Assembly (NCBI GenBank): GCA_040904785.1
Contig: JBBDSV010000063.1
Coordinates: forward strand, 1-29,852
Reading direction: 5' to 3'
DNA: 29,852 bases
From: JBBDSV01 sp040904785
GTDB lineage: Bacteria > Actinomycetota > Nitriliruptoria > Nitriliruptorales > Nitriliruptoraceae
The number at the start of each line of letters is the position of its first letter. Position 1 is the stretch's first letter. This document shows positions 22,346 through 29,713 of this stretch, piece by piece. Both the position numbers and the translations under genes were made by a program. The notes under the pieces were generated by a model. That model had not been told where the DNA came from and searched no databases. It saw nothing but the letters and a program-made list of their open reading frames with translations.

Positions 22346-23032
22346 GTGCACATCATCATCGGCGGCTGCGGCCGGCTCGGTGCCGAGATCGCTGAGCAGC
22401 TGTCCAACGATGCCGACACCGACGTCGTCATCATCGACACCGATCCGCTGGCGTTCGATCGGCTGGGCTCGGGCTTCAACGGCGAGACACTCGTCGGCGA
22501 CTGCACCGACCGCGACGTGCTCGAGCAGGCAGGCATCCAGCGCGCCGACGGGCTCATCGCCGTCACCCGGTTGGACAACGCCAATCTGATGACCGTCGAG
22601 ATCGCCACCCACCTCTACGACGTGCCCCGCACGATCGCCCGGCTGTTCAACCCCGAGCGCGAGGATGTCTACCGCAAGCTCGGCGTGCGCTACGTGTCGT
22701 CGACGAACCTCATCGCCAAGCTGTTCTTGAACGAGTTCCGCGAGGACAGCTATCCCCTGCACGTCAACTTCACCGACGCCGACGCCGCCATCGTCGACCT
22801 CGAGGTCGACACCGGAGGCCACGGCATGACCGTCGACGAGTTCGAGCAGGACGCGCTGCTGCGGATCGCCGCGGTGCGCCGTGGCGCGCGCGTGTTCATC
22901 CCCGACCCCCAGGACCGGCTGGAGCGCGACGACGTCGTGACCGCCGCGATGAAGCCGGCGGCCGGAAAGCACCTGCAGGACCTCGTTCGGGAACCCTTCT
23001 CGCCCGAGCGCGCCCACGAGCACAGGAGCTGA
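22346..23032 (+). CDS. trkA: Trk-type potassium uptake regulatory subunit TrkA (first copy)
   Basis: 228-residue cytoplasmic RCK protein that gates the TrkH channel. The N-terminal Rossmann domain has GGCGRLG (6-12), an acidic strand end at D31, and the GDCTDRDVLEQAGIQRADGLIAVT stretch of RCK_N; a smaller RCK_C domain follows from about residue 140. Start GTG 22346 has GGAGGG with a 7-nt spacer. It is the first gene of a five-gene operon and is 2 nt from a second trkA. Mycobacterial ceoB and ceoC form a similar pair of 220-230 residue proteins. The two copies are divergent, so they may form a hetero-octameric ring. Confidence 0.92.
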   Translation: MHIIIGGCGRLGAEIAEQLSNDADTDVVIIDTDPLAFDRLGSGFNGETLVGDCTDRDVLEQAGIQRADGLIAVTRLDNANLMTVEIATHLYDVPRTIARLFNPEREDVYRKLGVRYVSSTNLIAKLFLNEFREDSYPLHVNFTDADAAIVDLEVDTGGHGMTVDEFEQDALLRIAAVRRGARVFIPDPQDRLERDDVVTAAMKPAAGKHLQDLVREPFSPERAHEHRS

Positions 23033-23034
23033 CG

Positions 23035-23694
23035 GTGTATCTCGTCATCGCCGGCGGCGGCCGCATCGGCCGCTACATCGCCCGGGACATGCTCGAAAAG
23101 GGCCACGAAGTCACCGTCATCGAACGGATCGCGTCGCGCTGCGAACAGCTGGTCGCCGAGACCCAGCTGCTCGTGATCGAGGGCGACGCGTGCGACGTGC
23201 GCTACCAGGAGCAGGCGCACGTCGACCGGGCCGACGTGTTCGTCGCCACGACCCACGAGGACGACGACAATCTCGTTGCCTGCCAGCTCGCCAAGATCGA
23301 GTTCGGGGTCACCCGTGCGATCAGCAGGGTCAACTCGCCGAAGAACGTCGAGATCTTCGACACGCTTGGCATCGAACCCGTGTCGTCGACACGGCTGATC
23401 TCCGAGCTGTTGGAGAACGAGTTCTCGGTGGGCGAACTGGTGCACCTGACGAGCCTCAAGGGCGGCCGGGTCGAACTCGTCGAGCTGCGCATCCCGGACG
23501 ACTCCCGTGTCGCCCACCGCACCATCGCCGAGTTGCCGCTGCCGACGCAGTCGGTGCTGGTCGCGATCTTCCGCGGCGACGACACCGTGATTCCTGGCGG
23601 AGACGTGGAGTTGCTGCCCGGCGACGAAGTCGTGGCGCTGACCACGCCGGAACGGGAAGAGGACCTCACCCGGGCGCTCATGGGACGGGCCTGA
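23035..23694 (+). CDS. trkA: Trk-type potassium uptake regulatory subunit TrkA (second copy)
   Basis: 219-residue RCK protein. The Rossmann loop is GGGRIG (7-12) with E30 at the end of the second strand (TVIER), and the GDACDVRYQEQAHVDRADVFVATT segment shows RCK_N. RCK_C covers about 135-215 (ELRIPDDSRVAHRTIAELPLP, GDDTVIPGGDVELLPGDEVVAL). Start GTG 23035 has GGAG upstream within the previous gene. Its TGA shares one base with the ATG of the small membrane protein (TGATG), so translation is coupled. The different charge at the ligand-binding loop compared with the first copy suggests the two may bind different nucleotides. Confidence 0.92.
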   Translation: MYLVIAGGGRIGRYIARDMLEKGHEVTVIERIASRCEQLVAETQLLVIEGDACDVRYQEQAHVDRADVFVATTHEDDDNLVACQLAKIEFGVTRAISRVNSPKNVEIFDTLGIEPVSSTRLISELLENEFSVGELVHLTSLKGGRVELVELRIPDDSRVAHRTIAELPLPTQSVLVAIFRGDDTVIPGGDVELLPGDEVVALTTPEREEDLTRALMGRA

Positions 23695-23825
23695 TGGCGC
23701 ACGAGATCCGCCGGACCAATCGGCGCAGCGCGACCCGCGGCATGGTCTACCTCGTGCTGATCGCGCTGTCCGTGCTCGCCGTCGGTGCGCTGATCGCCAC
23801 GATCATGCGCGTGCTGGTCGGGTGA
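23694..23825 (+). CDS. Small single-span membrane protein of the trk operon
   Basis: 43-residue protein (MAHEIRRTNRRSATRGMVYL...MRVLVG). Its N-terminal 16 residues carry five arginines and should stay in the cytoplasm; residues about 18-40 form one hydrophobic helix. The frame starts at ATG 23694 inside the trkA stop (TGATG) and ends 7 nt before trkH. Codon use is like its neighbours, which supports a real gene. I know no family for it. The position between TrkA and TrkH suggests an accessory or assembly subunit of the potassium transporter; this is inference from context only. Confidence 0.7.
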   Translation: MAHEIRRTNRRSATRGMVYLVLIALSVLAVGALIATIMRVLVG

Positions 23826-23832
23826 GCGGCCG

Positions 23833-25353
23833 ATGAGCACCATGCTGCGTCCCGGAGCGGACGACCTCAAGCTGATCGGCTTTTACCTCGGCAAAGTCCT
23901 GCTCGGACTCGGACTCGTGATGCTCGTCCCGCTCGCGGTCGCGGTGGCGACGCGCGAGTGGAACGCGGTCAGCGAGTTCGCCATCGGCGCCAGCCTGTGC
24001 ATCATCATCGGCATGGTCAGCGACGGGATGCTCGCGACGCGCCGCCAGCTCACCTGGGCACACGGCATGGTGATCGTGGCACTCGCCTGGCTGATCGGTG
24101 CGGTGTTCGCCGCCATCCCGATGTATCTGTCGGGACGTTTCTCGCACCCGCTGGCGGCGATGTTCGAGGCGATGTCGGCGCTGACGACCACCGGCATGTC
24201 CGTGATCCACGATCTCGACCACACGCCGATCGCGGAGGACTTCTACCGCCATCTGCTGCAGTTCGCCGGCGGCCAGGGCATCGTCATCGTCGTGCTCAGC
24301 CTGTTCGCCTCCGGTGGCTCCCGTGTCGCGTCGCTGTACGTGTCGGAGGCCCGCGACGAGCGGATCCTGCCGAACTTCATCCGCACCGCACGGTTCATCT
24401 TCCTGGTCGCGGGCACCTTCCTCGTCGCCGGCACGACCGCACTGACACTCGCGCTCCTCGCGGCCGGGTTCACGCCGTCACGGGCGCTGTACCACGGGAT
24501 CAACCTGTTCTTCGCCTCGTTCGACACCGGCGGCTTCTCGACGATGCAGGCGTCGATGCTCTACTACCACTCGATGGCCGTCGAGATCGTCGTCATGGTG
24601 CTCATGATCGCCGGGACGTTCTCGTTCGGTCTGCACTTCGCGCTGTGGCGTGACGACCCGCGTGAAGTCCTGCGGCATCTCGAGACGCGGACACTGGCGA
24701 TCACGTCGACCGGCTTCTTCATCGCGGTGTGCTACGGGCTGTATCGCGCCGGGACCTACGACTCGGTCGAGGCGATGTTCCGCAAGGGGCTGTTCACCCT
24801 CGTTTCCGCCGTGTCGTCGACCGGCCATCAGGTCAACGTCGGTGACACGTATCTCACCGACTGGGGGGTGCTCGCCCCGGCGGCGATCGTCGGCGCGATG
24901 GCGATCGGCGGCATGGCGTCGTCGACCGCCGGCGGCATCAAGGCGATCCGGGTCGGCATCGCGTTCAAGACGCTGGTCCACGACATCATGCGGGTGCTGC
25001 GCCCGGACAGCGCACTGGTCGTGACCACCTATCACGCCGGCCGACGCCGGATCCTCACTGATGAGACCTCACGGGCGGCGACGACGGTGTTGCTGCTGTT
25101 CATCGGAAGCTTCCTCGTCGGCGCGATCGTCGGGCTGCTGTACGGCGACCACGACATCACGCAGACGATGTTCGAATCAGTGTCGGTGGGTTCGAACATC
25201 GGCCTATCGATCGGTGTCGTCAACCCGGACATGCCCAAGGTGCTCATGGCCGTCTACATCGTCCAGATGTGGCTCGGACGGCTCGAGTTCGTCGCCGTGT
25301 TCGCGCTCGTCGGCTACGTGCTGTCGCTGGCCCGCAGGCGGTCGCACGCATGA
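23833..25353 (+). CDS. trkH: Trk/Ktr-type potassium channel subunit TrkH
   Basis: 506-residue membrane protein of the SKT family that forms the potassium path. All four pore loops can be placed: TTTGM (118-122), DTGGF (231-235), SSTGH (328-332) and VGSNIG (452-457). The first three keep the central glycine in a T/S-rich setting. The STAGGIKAIR segment (364-373) after the third pore loop is the intramembrane gating region of the family. The long hydrophobic stretches match the four-repeat fold. It starts at ATG 23833, 7 nt after the small protein gene. Its TGA overlaps the ATG of the OB-fold gene (ATGA). Confidence 0.94.
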   Translation: MSTMLRPGADDLKLIGFYLGKVLLGLGLVMLVPLAVAVATREWNAVSEFAIGASLCIIIGMVSDGMLATRRQLTWAHGMVIVALAWLIGAVFAAIPMYLSGRFSHPLAAMFEAMSALTTTGMSVIHDLDHTPIAEDFYRHLLQFAGGQGIVIVVLSLFASGGSRVASLYVSEARDERILPNFIRTARFIFLVAGTFLVAGTTALTLALLAAGFTPSRALYHGINLFFASFDTGGFSTMQASMLYYHSMAVEIVVMVLMIAGTFSFGLHFALWRDDPREVLRHLETRTLAITSTGFFIAVCYGLYRAGTYDSVEAMFRKGLFTLVSAVSSTGHQVNVGDTYLTDWGVLAPAAIVGAMAIGGMASSTAGGIKAIRVGIAFKTLVHDIMRVLRPDSALVVTTYHAGRRRILTDETSRAATTVLLLFIGSFLVGAIVGLLYGDHDITQTMFESVSVGSNIGLSIGVVNPDMPKVLMAVYIVQMWLGRLEFVAVFALVGYVLSLARRRSHA

Positions 25354-26042
25354 GAACCCAAATCCATCTTCGCTGGCTGATCCTCGGGCCCATCCTGGGG
25401 CTGACGGTGATCATCTCCGGTGTGGTCGCCCTCGAAGAACTGCAGCCGCAACGCGCACCGGCGGATTTTGCCGTCGACGGACTGCCGCCACTGGCGATTG
25501 ATGATGCGCCAGCCTGCATCCGTCGGACCGACGCCGACCCGGGTGACCTGCTCGACGGGTTCGCGGCCGGTGGTCGGGTCGCGTCGTCGCAGATCACCGC
25601 GTGTCCGCAGGCGTGGGACGGCCGTGACGTCACGTTCATCGGCGAGGCCATCGGGGAACTGATCCGGCGGGACGGCGGCGTGTGGGTGCACGTCAACGAC
25701 GACGCCTATGCGCTCGAGATCGGCCCGCTGACCGGACACCGCCAGCATGCCGGCTTCAACAGCGGCCTTCCGGTGTGGCTGCCCGACGGGTTGCACGAAC
25801 AGATTGCCGGTGTCGGCCGGCCCGAGCAGCGCGGCGACGTCATCGCCGTGCGCGGCGTCGTCCACCGCGCCGACCCCGACGACGGCGGAAGCCTCACCAT
25901 CCGTGCGCAGTCCATCGACGTGCTCGACGAATCCCGCGCTGTGCACACCCCGTTCCACGGGATCCAGGCTGCCGTTGCCGGGGCGCTGGCCGTCGCCGCC
26001 GTCGCGAGCCTGGGGTGGGCGCGGCAACGCCGGCGTCGCTGA
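25350..26042 (+). CDS. Membrane-anchored OB-fold-like protein at the end of the trk operon
   Basis: 230-residue protein with an N-terminal helix (about 8-29), a soluble domain (about 35-200) and a C-terminal helix (about 205-224) ending in RRRR. By the positive-inside rule both ends are cytoplasmic and the soluble part is outside. Residues 88-195 look like an OB-fold: DGRDVTFIGEAIGELIRRDGGVWVHVND, then NSGLPVW, then GDVIAVRGVVHRA. C56 and C85 could form a disulfide. A 4-nt ATGA overlap couples it to trkH. I recall small OB-fold proteins encoded near trkA pairs in other actinobacteria, which would support a transport link. Ligand unknown. Confidence 0.75.
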   Translation: MRTQIHLRWLILGPILGLTVIISGVVALEELQPQRAPADFAVDGLPPLAIDDAPACIRRTDADPGDLLDGFAAGGRVASSQITACPQAWDGRDVTFIGEAIGELIRRDGGVWVHVNDDAYALEIGPLTGHRQHAGFNSGLPVWLPDGLHEQIAGVGRPEQRGDVIAVRGVVHRADPDDGGSLTIRAQSIDVLDESRAVHTPFHGIQAAVAGALAVAAVASLGWARQRRRR

Positions 26043-26067
26043 CGGCGTTCGCAAACCGCTCGTAGCG

Positions 26068-26787
26068 CTAGCGCTTGTCGGTGCAACCGGCCTCTTGCGA
26101 CGACGGACACCACGGTTCGATGACGCAGTCTTCGCACCGCGGGCGGCGGGCGTCGCACGTGCGCCGGCCGTGGTGGATCAGCAGGTCGGACACCTCGAGC
26201 CACCGTGCACGGTCGAACAGCCGCATCAGGTCACGTTCGATCTTGGTGACGTCGGTGTGTCGGGTGAATCGCAGGCGCCGTGCCAGGCGCGCGACATGGG
26301 TGTCGACGACGACGCCCACGTTGATCCCGAACCCGTTCGACAGCACGACGTTGGCGGTCTTGCGCGCGACCCCGGGAAGCGCCGTCAGCTCCTCCATCGT
26401 CGCCGGTACCTCGCCGCCGTGCCGTTCGAGCAGCAGCCGTGCGGTCGCCTGCAGGTTCTTCGCCTTCTGCCGGAACAGCCCGAGCGAGGCGATGCACGCC
26501 TCGATGTCGGCCAGCGGTGCCGACGCGAAGGCCTCGGGTCCGTCGAAGCGTGCGAACAGTGCCGGCGTGACCTCGTTGACCTTGACGTCGGTCGATTGCG
26601 CCGACAGCACGGTCGCGACCAGCAGCTCCCACCGGGTGCGGTAGTGCAGCGCGATCGTCGCGTCGGCGAGCTCAGCGGCGAGCCGGTCGAGGATGATCGG
26701 TGCCCGCAGCGTCTTGCCACGCTCGCGTGAGACGGTCGACGGATCGATCTCGTGCCCTGCCGCCCGGGCGTCGGTGGCGCCGTTCAC
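26068..26787 (-). CDS. nth: Endonuclease III (DNA glycosylase/AP lyase)
   Basis: 239-residue base-excision repair enzyme that removes oxidised pyrimidines and cuts at abasic sites. The helix-hairpin-helix is LPGVARKTANVVL with catalytic K143, and the catalytic aspartate is D162 (VVDTHVARL). The Fe-S loop is C211-x6-C218-x2-C221-x5-C227, the standard endonuclease III spacing. About 25 N-terminal residues precede the core. The GTG at 26787 overlaps the stop of the histidine kinase gene in a GTGA arrangement; a shorter N-terminus is possible. Being coupled to a two-component system is unusual for this housekeeping gene. Confidence 0.95.
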   Translation of the reverse strand: MNGATDARAAGHEIDPSTVSRERGKTLRAPIILDRLAAELADATIALHYRTRWELLVATVLSAQSTDVKVNEVTPALFARFDGPEAFASAPLADIEACIASLGLFRQKAKNLQATARLLLERHGGEVPATMEELTALPGVARKTANVVLSNGFGINVGVVVDTHVARLARRLRFTRHTDVTKIERDLMRLFDRARWLEVSDLLIHHGRRTCDARRPRCEDCVIEPWCPSSQEAGCTDKR

Positions 26788-27929
26788 GCCTGCACCGGCA
26801 GCCGGACCGTGAACGTCGATCCGACGCCGGGCTCGCTCGCGACCGTGACCGTTCCACCGTGGCGTTCGACGGCGTGGCGCACGATCGCCAGGCCCAAACC
26901 GGTGCCGCCGGTCTCTCGCGATCGCGCGACGTCGACGCGGTAGAAGCGTTCGAAGATCCGGGTGGTGTCTGACGCGGGGATGCCGATGCCGGTGTCGGTC
27001 ACGGCGAGCACCTGCGTGTCGGCGTCACGTGCCAACCGGACGGTGACCCGGCCACCCTCCCGGTTGTAGTGCACGGCGTTGCTGACAAGGTTGGTGACCA
27101 CACTCGCCAGATCGGCGGGCACACCGACGACAACGGCGCGTTCGGGCGCATCCAGCGCCAGCTGGATGTCCCGGGCCGCCGCAGCATCACGCTGCTCGTC
27201 GATGACCCGGGTGCACAGCGCGACGAGGTCGACGGGCGCGGTCTCGTGCGGTCCACCGTCCTCGACACGCCGCAGATCCAGCAGGTCGGTGACGAGCTGG
27301 CTCAGCCGCTCTGCCGCGGTCTGCAGCTGGGCGACGAGCCCCTTCGCGCGGGCCGGGTCGCGCTCGACGGTGACCTCAAGGGCGTCGGCGAGCGTCTGGA
27401 TGCTTGTCACCGGGGTCTTGAGTTCGTGCGAGGCGTTGACGACGAAGTCGCGTCGCAACGCTTCGACCTGCCGTTCGCGGGTGCGGTCGACGAGCACCAG
27501 CAGCACCGCACCACCGAACGGTGCCGCGGTGGCGTGCAGCAGGCGACCGTCACGCTCGACATCCAGCCGCACGGGGCGGTCGGTGCGCGCAACTTCGCGC
27601 ACGGCATCGACGAGTGCGGTTGTGCCGAGCGCCTGGACGACGGTCAGTGGCGTGCCATCCGAAAGTCCAAGCAGGTCACCGGCGGCGTCGTTGGCGTCGA
27701 CCAGACGCAGATCGCCGGTGGAGAACAGCAGCGCGGGCTGCACCAGCGCCTGGAGGAACTCGGCGCGCCATGCGGGCGTGCGCCGGGCGGCCGCCGCCGC
27801 ATACGCGTCGAGCGCAGCGGCTGCCTCACGGGCGGCGGCACTTCGGCCGACGTCGAACGTCGGCGGTGCGGGCGCGTCAATCGCGGCGCGCACCTGGGCG
27901 GCCAGCCGGCGCAGGGCGCGGCGGCTCAT
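26784..27929 (-). CDS. SenX3/PhoR-like histidine kinase without membrane segments
   Basis: 381-residue sensor kinase. An Ala-rich N-terminal helix region (about 1-55) leads to a PAS-like domain (about 58-150; FLQALVQPALLFS, LRLVDANDAAGDLLG). HisKA follows with H168 (NASHELKTPVTS), then the ATPase domain with N284 (NLVSNAVHYN), D312 in DTGIGIP, FERFYRVD and GTGLGLAIV (343-351). I see no transmembrane segment, whereas mycobacterial SenX3 has two. It should therefore be cytoplasmic or bound to the membrane through a partner. ATG 27929 overlaps the response-regulator stop (ATGA), and its own stop overlaps nth. The likely input is phosphate status, by analogy with its partner. Confidence 0.9.
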   Translation of the reverse strand: MSRRALRRLAAQVRAAIDAPAPPTFDVGRSAAAREAAAALDAYAAAAARRTPAWRAEFLQALVQPALLFSTGDLRLVDANDAAGDLLGLSDGTPLTVVQALGTTALVDAVREVARTDRPVRLDVERDGRLLHATAAPFGGAVLLVLVDRTRERQVEALRRDFVVNASHELKTPVTSIQTLADALEVTVERDPARAKGLVAQLQTAAERLSQLVTDLLDLRRVEDGGPHETAPVDLVALCTRVIDEQRDAAAARDIQLALDAPERAVVVGVPADLASVVTNLVSNAVHYNREGGRVTVRLARDADTQVLAVTDTGIGIPASDTTRIFERFYRVDVARSRETGGTGLGLAIVRHAVERHGGTVTVASEPGVGSTFTVRLPVQA

Positions 27930-28612
27930 GTGACCGCGAAGCGGTAGCCGACACCGCGAACGGTAACGAGGCGTTGCGGCGCGTTCGGGTCGGCTTCGAT
28001 CCGGCGCCGGATGCGGCGGACATGGACATCGAGGGTCTTGGTGTCGCCGACGTAATCGCTGCCCCACACGTCGTCGATGAGCTGGGCGCGGGTCAGCACC
28101 CGACCGGCGTGTTCGATGAGCACCGCCAGCAGTTCGAATTCCTTCGGCGGCAGGTCGACCGCGACACCGTCGACGAGCACTTCGTGCCGGGCCCGGTCGA
28201 GCCGCACCCCCGACACCTCGACCGCCGCGTCGTCGTCGCGGTCGTGCACGCTGGCGGTGCGTCGCAGGATGGCGTGGACGCGGGCGACGACCTCGCGGGG
28301 CGAGAACGGCTTGGTGACGTAGTCGTCGGCGCCGAGTTCGAGCCCGACGACCCGGTCGACCTCGGAATCCCGTGCCGTGAGCATCATGATCGGCACCTCC
28401 GAGCGAGCACGAATCGCGCGGCAGATGTCGGTTCCCGACATCCCGGGCAGCATGAGGTCGAGGATCACCAGATCGGGCCGGTGACGTTCCCACGCCGCGA
28501 TCGCCTCGCGACCATCCTTGACCCAGACGACCTCGAATCCGTCGGCCTCGAGCACGATCGACAGACCTTCGGCGATCGCGCGCTCGTCTTCGACGATCAG
28601 CAGTCGTGACAA
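27926..28612 (-). CDS. RegX3/PhoB-type response regulator
   Basis: 228-residue OmpR-family regulator. The receiver domain (1-115) has D9, phosphoacceptor D52 (LVILDLMLPGMSG), T79 and K101 (DDYVTKPF). The winged-helix DNA-binding domain (about 130-228) has LPPKEFELLAVL, GRVLTRAQLIDDVWG, the recognition helix TKTLDVHVRRIRRRIEADP and the wing TVRGVGYRF. Similarity to mycobacterial RegX3, the phosphate-starvation regulator, is strong along the whole length. The start is TTG 28612, with CGGAG about 9 nt upstream. It lies 39 bp downstream of glpX and is translationally coupled to the kinase. In mycobacteria the kinase gene comes first. Confidence 0.93.
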   Translation of the reverse strand: MSRLLIVEDERAIAEGLSIVLEADGFEVVWVKDGREAIAAWERHRPDLVILDLMLPGMSGTDICRAIRARSEVPIMMLTARDSEVDRVVGLELGADDYVTKPFSPREVVARVHAILRRTASVHDRDDDAAVEVSGVRLDRARHEVLVDGVAVDLPPKEFELLAVLIEHAGRVLTRAQLIDDVWGSDYVGDTKTLDVHVRRIRRRIEADPNAPQRLVTVRGVGYRFAVT

Positions 28613-28651
28613 CGTCGTTGGCTCCGGCCGTCGGCGACCGACGGCGCGATC

Positions 28652-29641
28652 TCAATAGGTGACGGTCGCGTACTCGCGCAGCTTCTCGAGCCGGTGACGG
28701 GCGCGGATCTCGCGCACGGTGCCCGACTTCGACCGCATCACGAGCGAATCGGTGGTCGCGCCGAACCGGTCGAATCCGACGCCGTCGAGCAGCTGGCTGC
28801 TCGTCACCCCGGTGCAGGCGAACGAGCAGTCGTCGGCGTTGACGAGATCGTCGAGGTCAAGGACCGCGTCGACGTCGTAGCCGGCGTCGATGGCACGTTG
28901 ACGCTCGTCGTCGCTCCGTGGCCACAGCCGGCCGAGCATCCGGCCACCCAGTGCCTTCACGGCGCACGCGGTGATGACGCCTTCGGGGGTGCCGCCGATG
29001 CCGTAGAGCATGTCGATCTGCGGGCGTTCGGCCCAGGCGGCGAGCAGTCCACCGGCGACGTCACCATCGGTGATCAACGACAGCCGCGCGCCACACGAAC
29101 GCACCTGCCGCTTGGCTTCTTCGTGCCGGTCGCGGTCGAGCATCACCACGGTGAGGTCGCGAACTTCCTTGCCGGTCGCCGCGGCGATCGCCCGCAGATT
29201 GTCGGCGATCGACGCGTCGAGGTCGATGGCATCGCCGGCTTCGTGGCCGACGACGATCTTCTCCATGTAGACGCACGGCCCGGGATTGAACATCGTGCCG
29301 GCCGGCGCGGCGGCGATGACCGCCAACGCGCCGGGACGGCCTTCGGCGAGCAGCCGGGTGCCTTCAACCGGATCGACGGCGATGTCGACCTTCGGTGCGT
29401 TGCCGGTGCCGACCTGCTCGCCGTTGTAGAGCATCGGGGCTTCGTCCTTCTCGCCCTCCCCGATGACGACGACACCGTCCATCTCGACGGTGTCGAGGAC
29501 CTGCCGCATGGCGTCGACCGCGGCCTGATCGCCCGACTCCTTGTCGCCACGTCCCTGCCAGCGTGCGGACGACATCGCCGCAGCCTCGGTGACGCGGACC
29601 ATCTCGATGGCAAGGTTGCGATCCGGCCGTTCTGCGTTCAC
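28652..29641 (-). CDS. glpX: Class II fructose-1,6-bisphosphatase
   Basis: 329-residue gluconeogenic enzyme that removes the 1-phosphate of fructose 1,6-bisphosphate, Mg2+/Mn2+-dependent. Family motifs are all present: GRGDKESGDQAAVDAMR with D33, VVVIGEGEKDEAPM (57-70), VDIAVDPVEGT (85-95), and the GIGGTPEGVITACAVKALGG segment that binds the sugar phosphate. Length is standard. GTG 29641 is chosen because AGGA lies 6 nt upstream; the longer start at 29662 adds seven residues. A TACCCT box lies at 29687-29682. It precedes the regX3-type gene on the same strand. Bifunctional sedoheptulose bisphosphatase activity is possible, as in some relatives. Confidence 0.96.
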   Translation of the reverse strand: MNAERPDRNLAIEMVRVTEAAAMSSARWQGRGDKESGDQAAVDAMRQVLDTVEMDGVVVIGEGEKDEAPMLYNGEQVGTGNAPKVDIAVDPVEGTRLLAEGRPGALAVIAAAPAGTMFNPGPCVYMEKIVVGHEAGDAIDLDASIADNLRAIAAATGKEVRDLTVVMLDRDRHEEAKRQVRSCGARLSLITDGDVAGGLLAAWAERPQIDMLYGIGGTPEGVITACAVKALGGRMLGRLWPRSDDERQRAIDAGYDVDAVLDLDDLVNADDCSFACTGVTSSQLLDGVGFDRFGATTDSLVMRSKSGTVREIRARHRLEKLREYATVTY

Positions 29642-29681
29642 CCGCGATCCTGTTCGTCGCACCGAACTCCCGAGATCGTTC

Positions 29682-29687
29682 AGGGTA
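29682..29687 (-). promoter_or_regulatory. Putative -10 box TACCCT for glpX
   Basis: TACCCT on the minus strand, about 40 nt upstream of the GTG at 29641 and between the end of the phoH-like gene and glpX. It is identical to the ispH hexamer. Confidence 0.4.
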
Positions 29688-29713
29688 GTTCGGCCCCGCA
29701 GGGGGTGGGAGGC

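Noticed and set aside
26064..26075. 12-bp perfect palindrome AGCGCTAGCGCT
   Set aside because: It lies at the end of nth and is self-complementary without a loop; with no partner sites elsewhere noticed, chance is likely in GC-rich DNA.
27930..28655. N-terminal extension of the histidine kinase through the response regulator gene
   Set aside because: It is a shifted frame of the response regulator; ATG 27929 with an ATGA overlap is the natural start.
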